From Bartonella sp. WD16.2 (GTDB lineage: Bacteria > Pseudomonadota > Alphaproteobacteria > Rhizobiales > Rhizobiaceae), in contig NZ_CP019781.1 of NCBI RefSeq assembly GCF_002022505.1, forward strand, positions 1,511,501-1,575,500: DNA of 64,000 bases, read 5' to 3'. The position numbers and the translations under genes were made by a program. Below the pieces are notes generated by a model. The model saw only the letters and a program-made list of their open reading frames with translations, did not search any database and was not told the DNA's origin. Positions 37,718 through 47,560 of the stretch are shown piece after piece; position 1 is the stretch's first letter, and each line of letters opens with the position of its first letter.

Positions 37718-39334
37718 TTAATGGCGAAAATGGCGCACACCTGTAAAAACCATCGCCAAATCGTGTGCATCAGCCGCTGCAATAACTTCCTTATCGCGCA
37801 TTGACCCGCCTGGTTGAATAACCGCAGTTACACCAGCTTCAGCAGCTGATAATAAACCATCAGCAAAGGGGAAAAACGCATCTGATGCAACAACAGACCC
37901 CTTGGTTAAAGGTTCTGTTAAACCCATTCCTTTTGCGTTTTCTTCAGCTTTATGAACTGCAATTTTAGCTGAATCAAGACGGCTCATTTGACCAGCACCA
38001 ATACCCACTGTTGCACTGTTTTTTGCATAAACAATAGCGTTTGACTTGACATGTTTAACAACACGAAACGCAAACTGAAGATCACGCATCTCATCTTGGC
38101 TGGGTGCCCGTTTCGTTACCACCTGGAGTTTCAAATCCTCAACTACCGCATTATCACGTGACTGCACTAAAACCCCCCCTGCAAGTGTTTTAAAAACCAA
38201 CCCTTCAGAACGTGGATTAGGCACACCACCCGTTATCAATAAGCGGAGATTTTTTTTCTGTGCAATAATTTCACGTGCCTCCATTGTCGCATCAGGAGCA
38301 ATAATCACTTCCGTAAAAAGTTTAACAATCTCTTTTGCACACTCTTCATCTAAGGGGCGATTTAAAGCAACAATCCCTCCAAACGCTGATATATTATCAC
38401 ATCTTAAAGCATTTAAATAAGCTTCTTTTAAACTCTGCCCTTCTGCAACCCCACAAGGATTGGCATGTTTAATAATAGCAACAGCAGCAGTTCTGCAAGG
38501 ATTAAATTCTGCCACAAGTTCAAATGCTGCATCTGCATCATTCATATTATTATAAGAAAGCTCTTTGCCTTGTAAAAGTGTTGCGGTTGCAACCCCAAAA
38601 CGTTTATCACGAGTGCGGTAAAATGCTGCTCGTTGATGCGGATTTTCCCCATAACGCATCACACTATCAAGATGACCGGAAAAACTCTGCCAAGATGGCA
38701 TTTCAATTTTTAAATCTTGTGCAAACCAAGCCGCTATTACTGCATCATAGGAAGCTGTGTGCTCATAAGCACGTGCTGCCAATTGACGACGCAATAAAAA
38801 GCTTAAACACCCATTATGTTTCTTTAATTCATCCAAAACCAAATTATAATCACAAACTGCTGTTACAACACCAGTATAAGCGTGGTTCTTAGCCGCCGCG
38901 CGAATCATCGCTGGACCACCAATGTCAATATTTTCAAGAATCGTTTGCGAATCTGTTCCAGATTGAATTGTTTCTTCAAAAGGATATAAATTAACCACAA
39001 CAAGATCAATTCCACAAATACCATGTTCTTTCATAGCAGCTGCATGGTCTGGATCTTCTCTCACACCCAATAAAGCACCATGAATCAATGGATGAAGTGT
39101 TTTAACACGCCCATCCATAATTTCCGGAAATCCTGTCACTTCAGCAACATCTTTTACCGGTAAACCGGCATCCTTTAACGCTTTGGATGTTCCCCCCGTT
39201 GAAATCAACTCAATCCCATAAGCGTGAAGTGCCTGTGCAAACTCCACCAAACCAGCTTTATCAGAAACAGAAAGAAGAGTACGACGGACCTGATGAAAAT
39301 CAGGCACAGAATAGTTTTTTGAAATAGCGGCCAT
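37718..39334 (-). CDS. purH: Bifunctional AICAR formyltransferase / IMP cyclohydrolase
   Basis: Catalyses the last two steps of IMP synthesis. The N-terminal cyclohydrolase domain shows [34 protein letters not shown] and [17 protein letters not shown]. The C-terminal AICAR transformylase has the Lys-His motif in [14 protein letters not shown], and the ending [16 protein letters not shown] with [13 protein letters not shown]. The ATG reading MAAISKNYS gives 538 residues, the usual length; a longer frame adds 12 unsupported residues. It follows the heparinase-like gene and rsmB on the same strand, a conserved order in this group. Confidence 0.96.
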   Translation of the reverse strand: MAAISKNYSVPDFHQVRRTLLSVSDKAGLVEFAQALHAYGIELISTGGTSKALKDAGLPVKDVAEVTGFPEIMDGRVKTLHPLIHGALLGVREDPDHAAAMKEHGICGIDLVVVNLYPFEETIQSGTDSQTILENIDIGGPAMIRAAAKNHAYTGVVTAVCDYNLVLDELKKHNGCLSFLLRRQLAARAYEHTASYDAVIAAWFAQDLKIEMPSWQSFSGHLDSVMRYGENPHQRAAFYRTRDKRFGVATATLLQGKELSYNNMNDADAAFELVAEFNPCRTAAVAIIKHANPCGVAEGQSLKEAYLNALRCDNISAFGGIVALNRPLDEECAKEIVKLFTEVIIAPDATMEAREIIAQKKNLRLLITGGVPNPRSEGLVFKTLAGGVLVQSRDNAVVEDLKLQVVTKRAPSQDEMRDLQFAFRVVKHVKSNAIVYAKNSATVGIGAGQMSRLDSAKIAVHKAEENAKGMGLTEPLTKGSVVASDAFFPFADGLLSAAEAGVTAVIQPGGSMRDKEVIAAADAHDLAMVFTGVRHFRH

Positions 39335-39495
39335 AATGAAGATTCTAAAAATAAAAGGATTAAAATTCAAGCAAATTTATAATATGTTATTATAGAATAT
39401 ATATTTCCTCCCAAAAAACTGGAATAATATAACGCTTAAATCTTTTTATTCACAAATAATAAAACCATCTTCATTCCACTACTAGTAGGATACTC

Positions 39496-41220
39496 CTACT
39501 CTGATTCAAGGCGGACAAAGCGCCAATGAACTTTTTCCGTCAATGCAGGGCGGAAATATAAAACAATTTGTTGCGTGCGTTGCGGACCTGCTAATTCAGC
39601 AAAATCAATCGAATCTTCTAAATAAATATCCGCATCAGACGACATAAAATGCCACATCCTTTTACCTTCCACAGCCAAATGCACACTGTCTCCATTATGG
39701 ATGACCTCCACTTTGGGGTGAAGATGAAACCGAACTGCGACACAATTAGACTCATTGCAATCAGCCTTACGTCCATTTGAGCGAGCAGTGTGCGGCGTGA
39801 AAAAGCGATCAAATCCTTCAATAATCGCTCCGTTTGTCGTTAAAATAAGACCGCGCTCATGAATAAGATTAAAGGACCGCACATACCCATCATGGCATGC
39901 AATAAAACCAATCCTTTCTGCATCTTCTATACGTTGTATTTTAACATCCGTCGGTCCTTCAAGTAACAGGGAAGTATTTTGGCCCTTTTTTTTGCGAAAG
40001 ACACCCACCGAACAATCATTGACTGTTGCCGTTGAATGTGCCGCTGTGATACGCCCGAAATGCCGATACTCTTCACCCCCATAAGAAGCAATACCCGCAT
40101 TGATAATAAAACGGTTTCCTTGAGAAGACATCTCAAATGACAGGCATCCCGAACAAGCATGTTCTGAAGCAAAATGTGGTGGAAATTTTCCCGTATCTGC
40201 AAGTACAGTTGTTTGATTGGCCTGTAAACGCTGAAAACCAGAATAACGCGCATGACTAAAAGGATTTCCCCCTGTTTCATCAAAATCTAAAATAGCTGAT
40301 AGGTTCTGCGACATAACAGGACCAACCCCATTAAAATGTGCAAGTGTTTGATCCTCATGGATAAAAAACCGCAAAGCTGGCAACATACGCTCAACTGAAT
40401 CAATTAAAATACGTGGCAGTACTTCATTGCTATGCTTGTAAAAATCACGCAAAGATAATAAATCCAACAGTAAACTGAGCAAAATAGCAGGACTGCGTGA
40501 AATATGCCCCCCATCAATAAGAATTTGACGAGAAAGCTCACGGATAAGATAAGTTTGCATTTTTTTCTTTGTTGCAGTACAAACAGGCAAAGCCAAAGAA
40601 GCAAATATCAAAGCGATCACCGCTTGTAAGCGCTGATCATTTTCTTCCATACTGCGAATCGATATACGCAAATAACGAAATTGAAAACCAAGCGAATGTA
40701 AAAAACGCTTTTTAAACTGTTCACTTGCACCCTCTAACAATATTTGCGAATGACAAATCCATGCAATTAAACGTCGCGCAACAACCCCCCCACTCCAAGG
40801 TAGCCCTTTTATTTTCCTACCACTGTGATTAAGCCAATCTTCTAATAAAGAACGCGCATGTGCTATAGCCAATGGATTGCGTGCTGCCATCATATGCCGT
40901 AACCAATGAAAATCATGAAGGGCTGTTTCCCATTCTGGCGTTGGTGAAACTACTGTAAAAGGCGACAGAGAGCCACAATGAACGACCCGACCAGCAAAAG
41001 CAAACCGGCCATGGTAAAATTCATGTGCTACCTTTGAATCAGCTAAGTGTAAATCAATGGGATGTGCTAAAATTTTCTGCGGGTGAAAACCCAAAAATCG
41101 CCAACGAAATAAAGGCCCCATCCATAAACGTCTTAGAGATTGTAGGATCTTATACACAAAAACCGATGTCTTTACCTGATGACTTCCCGCCGCAATCGCC
41201 ACGCTTATCTCTCCAGTCAT
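39496..41220 (-). CDS. Heparinase II/III-like protein
   Basis: Member of the heparinase II/III family (polysaccharide-lyase-like). The N-terminal half is an alpha-helical toroid (about residues 90-290), including LPWSGGVVARRLIAWICHSQ and the Asn/Glu-bearing SMEENDQRLQAV. The C-terminal half is a beta-sandwich with the typical ASYGGEEYRHFGRITAAHSTATVNDC segment, which provides the His and Tyr of the family. No signal peptide is obvious. The substrate is unknown; in Rhizobiales this gene sits between rsmB and purH and may act on a surface polysaccharide. The exact start is uncertain, with a GTG six codons later as an alternative. Confidence 0.86.
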   Translation of the reverse strand: MTGEISVAIAAGSHQVKTSVFVYKILQSLRRLWMGPLFRWRFLGFHPQKILAHPIDLHLADSKVAHEFYHGRFAFAGRVVHCGSLSPFTVVSPTPEWETALHDFHWLRHMMAARNPLAIAHARSLLEDWLNHSGRKIKGLPWSGGVVARRLIAWICHSQILLEGASEQFKKRFLHSLGFQFRYLRISIRSMEENDQRLQAVIALIFASLALPVCTATKKKMQTYLIRELSRQILIDGGHISRSPAILLSLLLDLLSLRDFYKHSNEVLPRILIDSVERMLPALRFFIHEDQTLAHFNGVGPVMSQNLSAILDFDETGGNPFSHARYSGFQRLQANQTTVLADTGKFPPHFASEHACSGCLSFEMSSQGNRFIINAGIASYGGEEYRHFGRITAAHSTATVNDCSVGVFRKKKGQNTSLLLEGPTDVKIQRIEDAERIGFIACHDGYVRSFNLIHERGLILTTNGAIIEGFDRFFTPHTARSNGRKADCNESNCVAVRFHLHPKVEVIHNGDSVHLAVEGKRMWHFMSSDADIYLEDSIDFAELAGPQRTQQIVLYFRPALTEKVHWRFVRLESE

Positions 41221-41269
41221 TCTTTATCAACACAGTGAATGTCGGCGATTTATGTAAATGAAACGTTAA

Positions 41270-42613
41270 TTAAGCCACCTTGCGTAAACGTGCTGCAAAA
41301 AAACCATCCATTCCAAATAACAGTGGGTCTTTAATATCACAATTACCATAGCAACAATCAGCAGGCGTTGTGCGCAAAGTACCATCAGCAGATAGCAAAT
41401 GCTTCATAGAACCCATTTCCTCTGCTAAAATGGGTTCTAAAACAATATCATCACGCGTAGACAAAATCTTTTCAATAAGATCCTCCCCCTCTTGTCTTGC
41501 CAATGAACAATTAGAAAAAATAATGCGTCCACCCTTTTTTACAAAAGCAATTGCCGTCAAAAGCAGATCATACTGCAAAGCCGTTAATTTGATGATATCG
41601 TCAGATGATTTAGTCCATAAAATATCTGGATGACGGCGTATCGTTCCCGTAGAAGAACAAGGTGCATCAAGAAGAACCGCATCAAAAAGCTGCTCAGAAT
41701 AAAAGTCTCTCATATCACCAGCCCAATAATGGGCTGACAAATGAAGACGGTTCATATTTTCTTTTAAACGCTCTAACCGATTAACCGAACTCTCAACAGC
41801 TGTCACATCTGCTCCTTGCAAAGCTAATTGAGCCGTTTTTCCACCGGGACTTGCACAAAAATCAACAACTCGTTTGCCACGAATATCTCCTAATAAACAA
41901 GCAGGTAATGCTGCTGCAAAATCTTGAACCCACCAAGCCCCTTGCGCATATCCTGGTAAATTAACAATAGGGCCATCTAAAGCATCAAGCCGAATCGAAC
42001 CATTAGGCAAAACAATACCCCCAAGCTGCCTTGCCCAACCAACACTGTCTGATTTCACAGTCAAATCAAGTGATGGTGCTTTGTTTTGCATTGCTAAAAT
42101 CTGATGCGCCTTATCAACTCCATATGTTGACACCAACAGCTGCCCAAACCAAGCTGGAACATCTTTAATGGTTGGCTCCTGCATACGCAAAGACACCGCC
42201 TCACGTGCAAAATTGCGTAAAATAGCATTTACTAATCCTGAAAAACGGCGTGTACGGGGATCAATTTTAGCTATTTGCACCGCTAAATCAATCGCCGCAT
42301 GATCAGGAATATCAAGATAAAGAATTTGTGCTGCACTGATATGTAAAAGATGCTGAAGTGACAATGCTTGAAGCGGCAAAGGCCGTTTTAAAAAACGTGA
42401 TAAAGCAGCTGTAATCTGACCTCGATGACGTAAAGCTGTTATTAAAATAGCCCGACATAATAAGCGATCACGATGCGAAAGCTTTAAATAATGTGGATGT
42501 CCATATTCATGATCCGTCAAACCAGAAAGAGACTTATGCTTATCAAGCACCACACTTAAAAGACGAGCACAAACTTGGCGAACAACCAATCCCGGAATAT
42601 TCTTTTCAGACAT
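41270..42613 (-). CDS. RsmB-like rRNA cytosine-C5 methyltransferase
   Basis: NOL1/NOP2/Sun-family enzyme that methylates a cytosine in 16S rRNA. An N-terminal NusB-like RNA-binding domain (about residues 10-145) precedes the Rossmann methyltransferase with SAM motif VVDFCASPGGKTAQLAL, catalytic Cys in LLDAPCSSTGTIRRHPDI and the second Cys in FSNCSLARQEGEDLI. I chose the ATG giving MSEKNIPGLVV with GGGATG upstream. Its frame end meets the htpX gene region; both are on the minus strand. Symbol rsmB is likely but position specificity is inferred. Confidence 0.9.
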   Translation of the reverse strand: MSEKNIPGLVVRQVCARLLSVVLDKHKSLSGLTDHEYGHPHYLKLSHRDRLLCRAILITALRHRGQITAALSRFLKRPLPLQALSLQHLLHISAAQILYLDIPDHAAIDLAVQIAKIDPRTRRFSGLVNAILRNFAREAVSLRMQEPTIKDVPAWFGQLLVSTYGVDKAHQILAMQNKAPSLDLTVKSDSVGWARQLGGIVLPNGSIRLDALDGPIVNLPGYAQGAWWVQDFAAALPACLLGDIRGKRVVDFCASPGGKTAQLALQGADVTAVESSVNRLERLKENMNRLHLSAHYWAGDMRDFYSEQLFDAVLLDAPCSSTGTIRRHPDILWTKSSDDIIKLTALQYDLLLTAIAFVKKGGRIIFSNCSLARQEGEDLIEKILSTRDDIVLEPILAEEMGSMKHLLSADGTLRTTPADCCYGNCDIKDPLLFGMDGFFAARLRKVA

Positions 42614-42669
42614 ACATCCCGCTTTTTTATTTTGCACAATAACACCTCTACACCTCCCTTTTAAAAACA

Positions 42670-43725
42670 TTATAACCGAGGTTTTTTAAAATTCTGATGA
42701 CGAAGCCAAGAAGGACGATCTGTTGTGCGCCGAAAAGTACCCCTTTCCTGACGATTAAGAGTATTGTTTTGAGCACTAAAATTTAAATCTTCATTCTCTA
42801 AATCTAAATCACTTCCTTTTTCACAAAATATACTCTTTTTACCTTCTTCTATATTCTTGGCTTTGAATATATTCATTTCCTCGGCTTGCTTACAAAGAGC
42901 TGCAATACGATTTGCAGTCGCTGGATGAGTAGAAAAAAGGCTATCAGCTCCCTCACCCCTTAAAGGATTAATAATAAACATATGAGCCGTTGCTGGATTA
43001 TGCTCTGCCTTTTCATTATACACCATATGTCCCCCATCTGCAATTTTACTCAAAGCTGAAGCCAACCATAAAGGATTACCACATATCTCAGCTCCACGTC
43101 GATCAGCAGCATATTCACGCGTACGGCTAATAGCCATTTGCACCAACATAGCCGCAAAAGGCGCCACAAACAGAGCAATAAGGCCACCAAGCACCCCAAC
43201 ACCATGCGAATGCTCCGAAGAATTGCGCTGCCCTCCCATCAACAAAGCAAAATTACCCAGCATAGAAATTGCCCCTGCAATTGTTGCGCTAAGAGTCATA
43301 ATCAATGTATCACGATGCTGAATATGCGCCAACTCATGAGCCATAACCCCAGCAATTTCTTCTGGACTTAACCGCTCTAACAACCCTGTACTTGCGACAA
43401 CAGCTGCATTATGCGGATTGCGCCCTGTAGCAAAAGCATTGGGTTGCCCATTGTCTATGATATAGACCTTCGGCTGTGGAAGAGAAGCTTTTTGCGCCAA
43501 TTCACGCACAATTTTATAATAAACGGGTGCCAAATGCTGATCCACTTCACGCGCACCATACATACGCAAAACTATTTTGTCTGAATTCCAATAAGAAAAA
43601 AAGTTTAAGCCCCCTGCCATTAAAAGCGCAATAACCATACCATTGCTTCCTGCAATGAGATAACCAACCCCCATAAAAAGTGCAGTCATAAAAGCCACAA
43701 GCATTGCTGTACGTAGGATATTCAT
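42670..43725 (-). CDS. htpX: HtpX-type membrane metalloprotease
   Basis: M48-family zinc protease that degrades misfolded inner-membrane proteins. Two N-terminal transmembrane helices (about residues 7-45) are followed by the zinc-binding [10 protein letters not shown] (HExxH, about residue 130), two more membrane segments (about 145-165 and 180-205) and the third ligand Glu in [13 protein letters not shown]. The last 60 or so residues are charged and variable. Length 351 is a little longer than E. coli HtpX because of this tail. It is divergent from the SDHAF4-like gene. Confidence 0.94.
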   Translation of the reverse strand: MNILRTAMLVAFMTALFMGVGYLIAGSNGMVIALLMAGGLNFFSYWNSDKIVLRMYGAREVDQHLAPVYYKIVRELAQKASLPQPKVYIIDNGQPNAFATGRNPHNAAVVASTGLLERLSPEEIAGVMAHELAHIQHRDTLIMTLSATIAGAISMLGNFALLMGGQRNSSEHSHGVGVLGGLIALFVAPFAAMLVQMAISRTREYAADRRGAEICGNPLWLASALSKIADGGHMVYNEKAEHNPATAHMFIINPLRGEGADSLFSTHPATANRIAALCKQAEEMNIFKAKNIEEGKKSIFCEKGSDLDLENEDLNFSAQNNTLNRQERGTFRRTTDRPSWLRHQNFKKPRL

Positions 43726-43788
43726 TGCTTTAAAACTCCATGATAATGCGTAATAATATCTATATGATAAGAATTTTTTGATTCTTCA

Positions 43789-44037
43789 ATGGAAGAAAGA
43801 TGTAAAATGGACCAAAAAGACAAGGCAACAAAACAAAATGCAACAAAACAAAATCCAGCTTCCCTTAAGCAGCAGCACCCCCTTCCCCCAGAAGCACAAC
43901 GTGCCCTCAAAGAGGCTGCACAAAGACGCAAACAAGTACTCCATGAAAATATGCCTTTGGAAAATGGTGGGCGCGGCGGGAAAGATCCAGCACGCTATGG
44001 AGACTGGGAAATCAAAGGCCGCGCTATTGATTTTTAA
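43789..44037 (+). CDS. DUF1674 / SDHAF4-like succinate dehydrogenase assembly factor
   Basis: A small protein of 82 residues with the DUF1674 C-terminus GGRGGKDPARYGDWEIKGRAIDF-type motif (visible as GRGGKDPARYGDWEIKGRA), preceded by LPPEAQRALKEAAQRR. The eukaryotic and bacterial relatives bind the flavinylated SdhA and help complex II assembly. The first 30 residues are Lys/Gln-rich and look disordered. An ATG six codons later (MDQKDK) is an alternative start. It is far from sdhCDAB (about 19 kb) and divergent from htpX. Confidence 0.85.
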   Translation: MEERCKMDQKDKATKQNATKQNPASLKQQHPLPPEAQRALKEAAQRRKQVLHENMPLENGGRGGKDPARYGDWEIKGRAIDF

Positions 44038-44099
44038 AAGACTCAAATTGATGGCTCAAAAACCAAACCACTTTTAAAGACAAGCAAACATCTTTCAGA

Positions 44100-44126
44100 T
44101 AAAAACAAGCAATGATTGCCTGCTTA
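44100..44126 (-). terminator. Probable terminator downstream of rpsP
   Basis: On the minus strand an AAGCA / TGCTT stem with a nine-base loop is followed by GTTTTT. It lies about 50 bp after the rpsP stop. The stem is short, so the call is tentative. Confidence 0.45.
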
Positions 44127-44173
44127 AAACATAAGCTTTCACAATGTTTCTCTTGTGATGAGATTTAAAACAC

Positions 44174-44590
44174 TCATACTTCTTCTGATACAGCCGCCTC
44201 TTCCAATACGACTGCTTCTTCTGATACAGCTGCTTCTGCAGTTGAAGCTGATGCTTCTTCAGCAGCTTGCTTTGCTGCAGCAGCACGTTCTTGTGCCTTT
44301 TTACCAGGCTCACCTTTGTGTGGGTTGTTACGTGCTGGACGTTTTTTCAAACCAGCAGCATCTAAAAACCTCAAAACACGATCTGTCGGCTGAGCGCCCT
44401 GACCAAGCCAATATTGAATACGTTCTTCGTTTAGCTTTACGCGCTGTTGATCTTTAGGCAACATGGGGTTCCAGGCACCAACACGCTCAAGAAAACGCCC
44501 ATCGCGCGGACTACGCACATCCGCAACAACAACATGGTAATAAGGACGCTTTTTTGAGCCCCCACGAGACAAACGAATTTTTAATGCCAT
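44174..44590 (-). CDS. rpsP: 30S ribosomal protein S16 with Ala/Glu-rich tail
   Basis: S16 is a primary assembly protein of the 30S subunit. The N-terminus [20 protein letters not shown] and [16 protein letters not shown] are diagnostic. The core ends near residue 85; the remaining 50 or so residues form an Ala/Glu/Lys-rich tail, an extension known in alphaproteobacteria but here containing a duplicated 12-residue unit (AAVSEE). Normally rpsP is followed by rimM; here rimM is about 15.5 kb away on the same strand. Confidence 0.96.
   Translation of the reverse strand: MALKIRLSRGGSKKRPYYHVVVADVRSPRDGRFLERVGAWNPMLPKDQQRVKLNEERIQYWLGQGAQPTDRVLRFLDAAGLKKRPARNNPHKGEPGKKAQERAAAAKQAAEEASASTAEAAVSEEAVVLEEAAVSEEV
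44179..44233 (-). repeat. 36-bp-period repeat in the rpsP tail
   Basis: Two 19-bp near-identical copies (CTTCTTCTGATACAGCYGC on the plus strand) lie 36 bp apart and encode the repeated peptide AVSEE at the C-terminus of S16. The period is a multiple of three, so expansion would keep the frame. Confidence 0.7.
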
Positions 44591-44615
44591 CTTTTTCTCC
44601 GATCAACTTTAACTT

Positions 44616-44928
44616 TTATTTAAACTCATTTTCTTTGTTTCTTTGCCCTTCAGCAATAATTATATGATGAATCACTTCTAATGGTGAAATTTAAAAATCT
44701 TTCAGCAAAATTGGGGTTAAGACAATTGTCCATAACCAATTGTCGCAAACCTGTAACCTGACTTTGCTCACACGTCACATAAACTATAGGTAAAGCATAA
44801 CGAGCTTTTAACTCCCCAACTGCTTGTATACAGCAAAAGCATTTTGCTAAAATACGAACTAGTGTCGTACCAAAATCATCAATAGACGCTCGTAAACGCG
44901 TCAAATCATCTTGTATTTTCTTCTGCAT
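44616..44928 (-). pseudogene. Decaying AroQ-type chorismate mutase
   Basis: In related bacteria a chorismate mutase of about 100 residues lies between ffh and rpsP. Here the frame starting MQKKIQDDLTRLRASIDD continues with AVGELKARYALP and NPNFAERFLNFTI, clearly that protein. Two defects are visible. The conserved LLAERF segment, where the Arg corresponds to an active-site residue of AroQ mutases, reads ILAKCF. After FLNFTI the frame shifts: the current frame ends in SDSSYNYC, whereas the next frame gives EVIHHIIIAEGQR and a stop about 35 bases later, as expected for the intact C-terminus. One surplus base explains the break. It is probably non-functional. Confidence 0.75.
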
Positions 44929-44950
44929 CACGCTTCCTTTTTTCTCTGCT

Positions 44951-46513
44951 TTACGATTTCTTCTTAGGAAACGGAGGTAATTTCCCCCCATTCCCAGAAA
45001 GACCACTGGGAAGACCGGGAAATGGTGATCCACTCTGAGGAAGACCAGGTAATTTCTCTCTTAAATTACCATTTTTAATTTGTTTTTGTAACACCGATAA
45101 CTGGGCCGGATCAATTCCCGATAAATTAGGCATATTACCAGGAACACCTCCAGCTCCAAATCCTAGTTTGGAACCAAGTCCCCCTAACATTTTTCCCATC
45201 AAACCGCCTTTGCCTTTTCCCCCCATAGCTTTCATCATATCAGCCATTTGACGGTGCATTTTCAAAAGTTTATTAATATCAGCCGCACTTGTACCAGACC
45301 CTTTAGCAATTCTTTGTTTACGACTATGTTTCAAAATCTCAGGATTAGCACGCTCTGCAAATGTCATTGATGAAATAATAGCCAATTGGCGGTTTAAAAG
45401 ATGATCATTAAGACCTGCAGCTGCTATTTGCTCTTTCATCTTTTCCAAACCCGGCATCATTCCCATAATGCTGCCCATACCTCCAAGTTTTTTCATTTTC
45501 TGTAACTGCTCTGCAAGATCATTAAGGTCGAACTTTCCAGCCTGCATTTTTTTAGCAAAATTCATCGCCTTTTCATGATCAATCGTTTCAGCAGTTTTTT
45601 CAACTAAAGAAACAATATCCCCCATGCCAAGGATACGATCTGCAATACGACGAGGATGAAACTCTTCCAAAGCATCTATTTTTTCACCAACCCCAATCGC
45701 TTTGATCGGCTTTCCTGTAACAGCACGCATTGAAAGGGCTGCACCACCGCGGCCATCACTATCCATTCGTGTTAAGATAATCCCTGTAAGGCCTACACGT
45801 TCATCAAAAGAACGCGCAAGATGAATAGCATCTTGACCGGTAAGGCTATCAGCAACCAACATAATTTCATGAGGAAGCGACAATGCCTTGATCTCAGTCA
45901 ATTCAATCATCAAAGCATCATCAAGATGATTGCGTCCTGCCGTATCAAGAAGCAAAACATCATAAGCGCCTAATTTTGCTGCCTGTACTGCCCGTGCAGT
46001 AATATCAACAGCAGATTGACCAGAAATAATGGGTAAGCTTGCAAGCTGTGCCTGCTCTCCTAACTGACGAAGCTGTTCTTGTGCTGCGGGGCGGCGCGTA
46101 TCTAACGACGCCATCAAAACTTTTTTATTGTGTTTGTCGGTTAAACGCTTTGCAAGCTTTGCTGTCGTAGTTGTTTTTCCCGAACCTTGTAAACCAATCA
46201 ACATGATAACAACCGGTGTTGGTGCATTTAGATCACTGAGGACAGCCTCATTACCCAACATGCTCACAAGTTCATCGTGAACAATTTTAACAACCATTTG
46301 GCCGGGCTTAATAGATTTAACAATAGCAGAGCCAACAGCTTTTTCACGAACCCTATCAGTAAAAGAACGCACCACATCCAGTGCAACATCAGCTTCTAAC
46401 AAAGCACGACGAATCTCACGCAGCGCTGTTGCAACATCCTGATCCGACAAAGCCCCACGCCCTGTCAAATTGGACAGAATGGAACCAAGACGTTCCTGTA
46501 AGGATTCAAACAT
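44951..46513 (-). CDS. ffh: Signal recognition particle GTPase Ffh
   Basis: Protein component of the signal recognition particle that targets inner-membrane proteins during translation. N domain at residues 1-85, G domain with GLQGSGKTTTTAKLA (G1), DTRRPAAQEQL, LLDTAGRNHLD (G3) and TRMDSDGRGGAAL (G4), then the methionine-rich M domain with the MGSIMGMMPG segment. The C-terminal tail is Gly/Pro-rich. The leader contains a strikingly structured element (separate entry). GAGGT precedes the doubled ATG. Confidence 0.96.
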   Translation of the reverse strand: MFESLQERLGSILSNLTGRGALSDQDVATALREIRRALLEADVALDVVRSFTDRVREKAVGSAIVKSIKPGQMVVKIVHDELVSMLGNEAVLSDLNAPTPVVIMLIGLQGSGKTTTTAKLAKRLTDKHNKKVLMASLDTRRPAAQEQLRQLGEQAQLASLPIISGQSAVDITARAVQAAKLGAYDVLLLDTAGRNHLDDALMIELTEIKALSLPHEIMLVADSLTGQDAIHLARSFDERVGLTGIILTRMDSDGRGGAALSMRAVTGKPIKAIGVGEKIDALEEFHPRRIADRILGMGDIVSLVEKTAETIDHEKAMNFAKKMQAGKFDLNDLAEQLQKMKKLGGMGSIMGMMPGLEKMKEQIAAAGLNDHLLNRQLAIISSMTFAERANPEILKHSRKQRIAKGSGTSAADINKLLKMHRQMADMMKAMGGKGKGGLMGKMLGGLGSKLGFGAGGVPGNMPNLSGIDPAQLSVLQKQIKNGNLREKLPGLPQSGSPFPGLPSGLSGNGGKLPPFPKKKS

Positions 46514-46553
46514 CATCTACCTCATCAACCACATAATAAACAAATCAAAATGG

Positions 46554-46641
46554 CATCCGAGGACGCAACGCGTTATCGGATGTTGACCTCTGGGATCTTT
46601 TTATACCCTTAAATAAGTGGGGTCCCAGTCGGTGGCTCCAA
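46554..46641 (-). ncRNA. Structured GC-rich element in the ffh leader
   Basis: The 240-bp spacer between the carbonic anhydrase gene and ffh contains two stable hairpins in otherwise AT-rich DNA. One has arms CATCCGA and TCGGATG (46554-46560, 46576-46582) with an inner ACGC/GCGT stem and a three-base loop. The other pairs CTGGGA with TCCCAG (46590-46595, 46623-46628) around an inner CCC/GGG. Read on the minus strand they would form the ffh 5' leader, ending about 38 bases before the start codon. They lack the conserved SRP RNA loop sequence and tRNA features. The family is not recognised, and the plus strand could equally carry a small RNA. Confidence 0.45.
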
Positions 46642-46754
46642 GTTAATTCTTATTACTGAATGCTTGTTTCTTCAAACAACAAAAACTACTCTTTGTCAAG
46701 ATTGATCATACACCACATCTTTGCACGCAAAGATTACGCAAGACTAAAAGATAT

Positions 46755-47414
46755 TTATGACCGGGTGAGCAATTTTTCCTCAACGCGTACAAAACGCTCC
46801 GTTTCTTGTTCTAAGCTCCATAATTCACCGTTTGAAATATCAAACCAAGCGCCATGAACTGTCAAAAGACCTTGATCTTTACGTTCTTTCAACCATGGAA
46901 ATGTCTCTAAATTCTTCAACGAATAACGAATAGAAAAATGCTCCAACGCAGCCTGTTGCTCTATCTCAGTCATTGATTCACGACAGCAAGCCCTTTTTCC
47001 GACCGAGACCAAAAGATCCATCCACAGTCCCATACAATTGTTTGATGACAAAGGCTTATACACCTCACCAAGAACAATATTAATTCCCCCACAACGCCCA
47101 TGACCTAAAACAACAACATGCTTAACTTTCAGCGACTGTACCGCAAACTCAATTGCTGCTGCTGTTGCATCATATTGATCACCAGGAGAAAAAGGTGGAA
47201 CAAAATTTGCCACATTGCGCACAACAAAAATTTCACCAGGGCTGGCATCAAAAATTGTTTCTGGCGCCGCACGTGAATCACAACACGCAATCATCAAAAT
47301 CTCAGGTCTCTGCCCTTCTTCTGCCAATTGCCGATAACGCGCCGCTTGCTGTGAAAAATGACTGGTCATAAAAGACCGATAACCATTTAAAAGTCTTTCT
47401 GGGAGATCTGTCAT
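46755..47414 (-). CDS. Beta-class carbonic anhydrase
   Basis: Zinc enzyme interconverting carbon dioxide and bicarbonate. The beta-class signature CCDSRAAPE supplies the first Cys ligand and the Asp-Arg dyad, and HVVVLGHGRCGGI supplies the His and second Cys ligands. The remaining 219 residues follow the family, including RNVANFVPP. It is cytoplasmic by sequence. The gene is divergent from glutamate dehydrogenase and upstream of ffh. Carboxylation reactions need bicarbonate, which may explain its conservation. Confidence 0.93.
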   Translation of the reverse strand: MTDLPERLLNGYRSFMTSHFSQQAARYRQLAEEGQRPEILMIACCDSRAAPETIFDASPGEIFVVRNVANFVPPFSPGDQYDATAAAIEFAVQSLKVKHVVVLGHGRCGGINIVLGEVYKPLSSNNCMGLWMDLLVSVGKRACCRESMTEIEQQAALEHFSIRYSLKNLETFPWLKERKDQGLLTVHGAWFDISNGELWSLEQETERFVRVEEKLLTRS

Positions 47415-47560
47415 CTTTATATTTATTGTTAATATATATTTTTGAGATATGCTACTTTTTCATAGAAAAAATATCAATAAAAATATTCTTCCACTTATAC
47501 CAATTGTTTATCCAAAATTTACAGCATCATTCTAAACTGCAAAAAAATTTTATAATTATC

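Noticed and set aside
46554..46641. SRP RNA or tRNA gene near ffh
   Set aside because: The conserved SRP RNA loop (GGAAGCAGCC-like) and a tRNA T-loop and anticodon arm are absent, so only an unassigned structure is reported.
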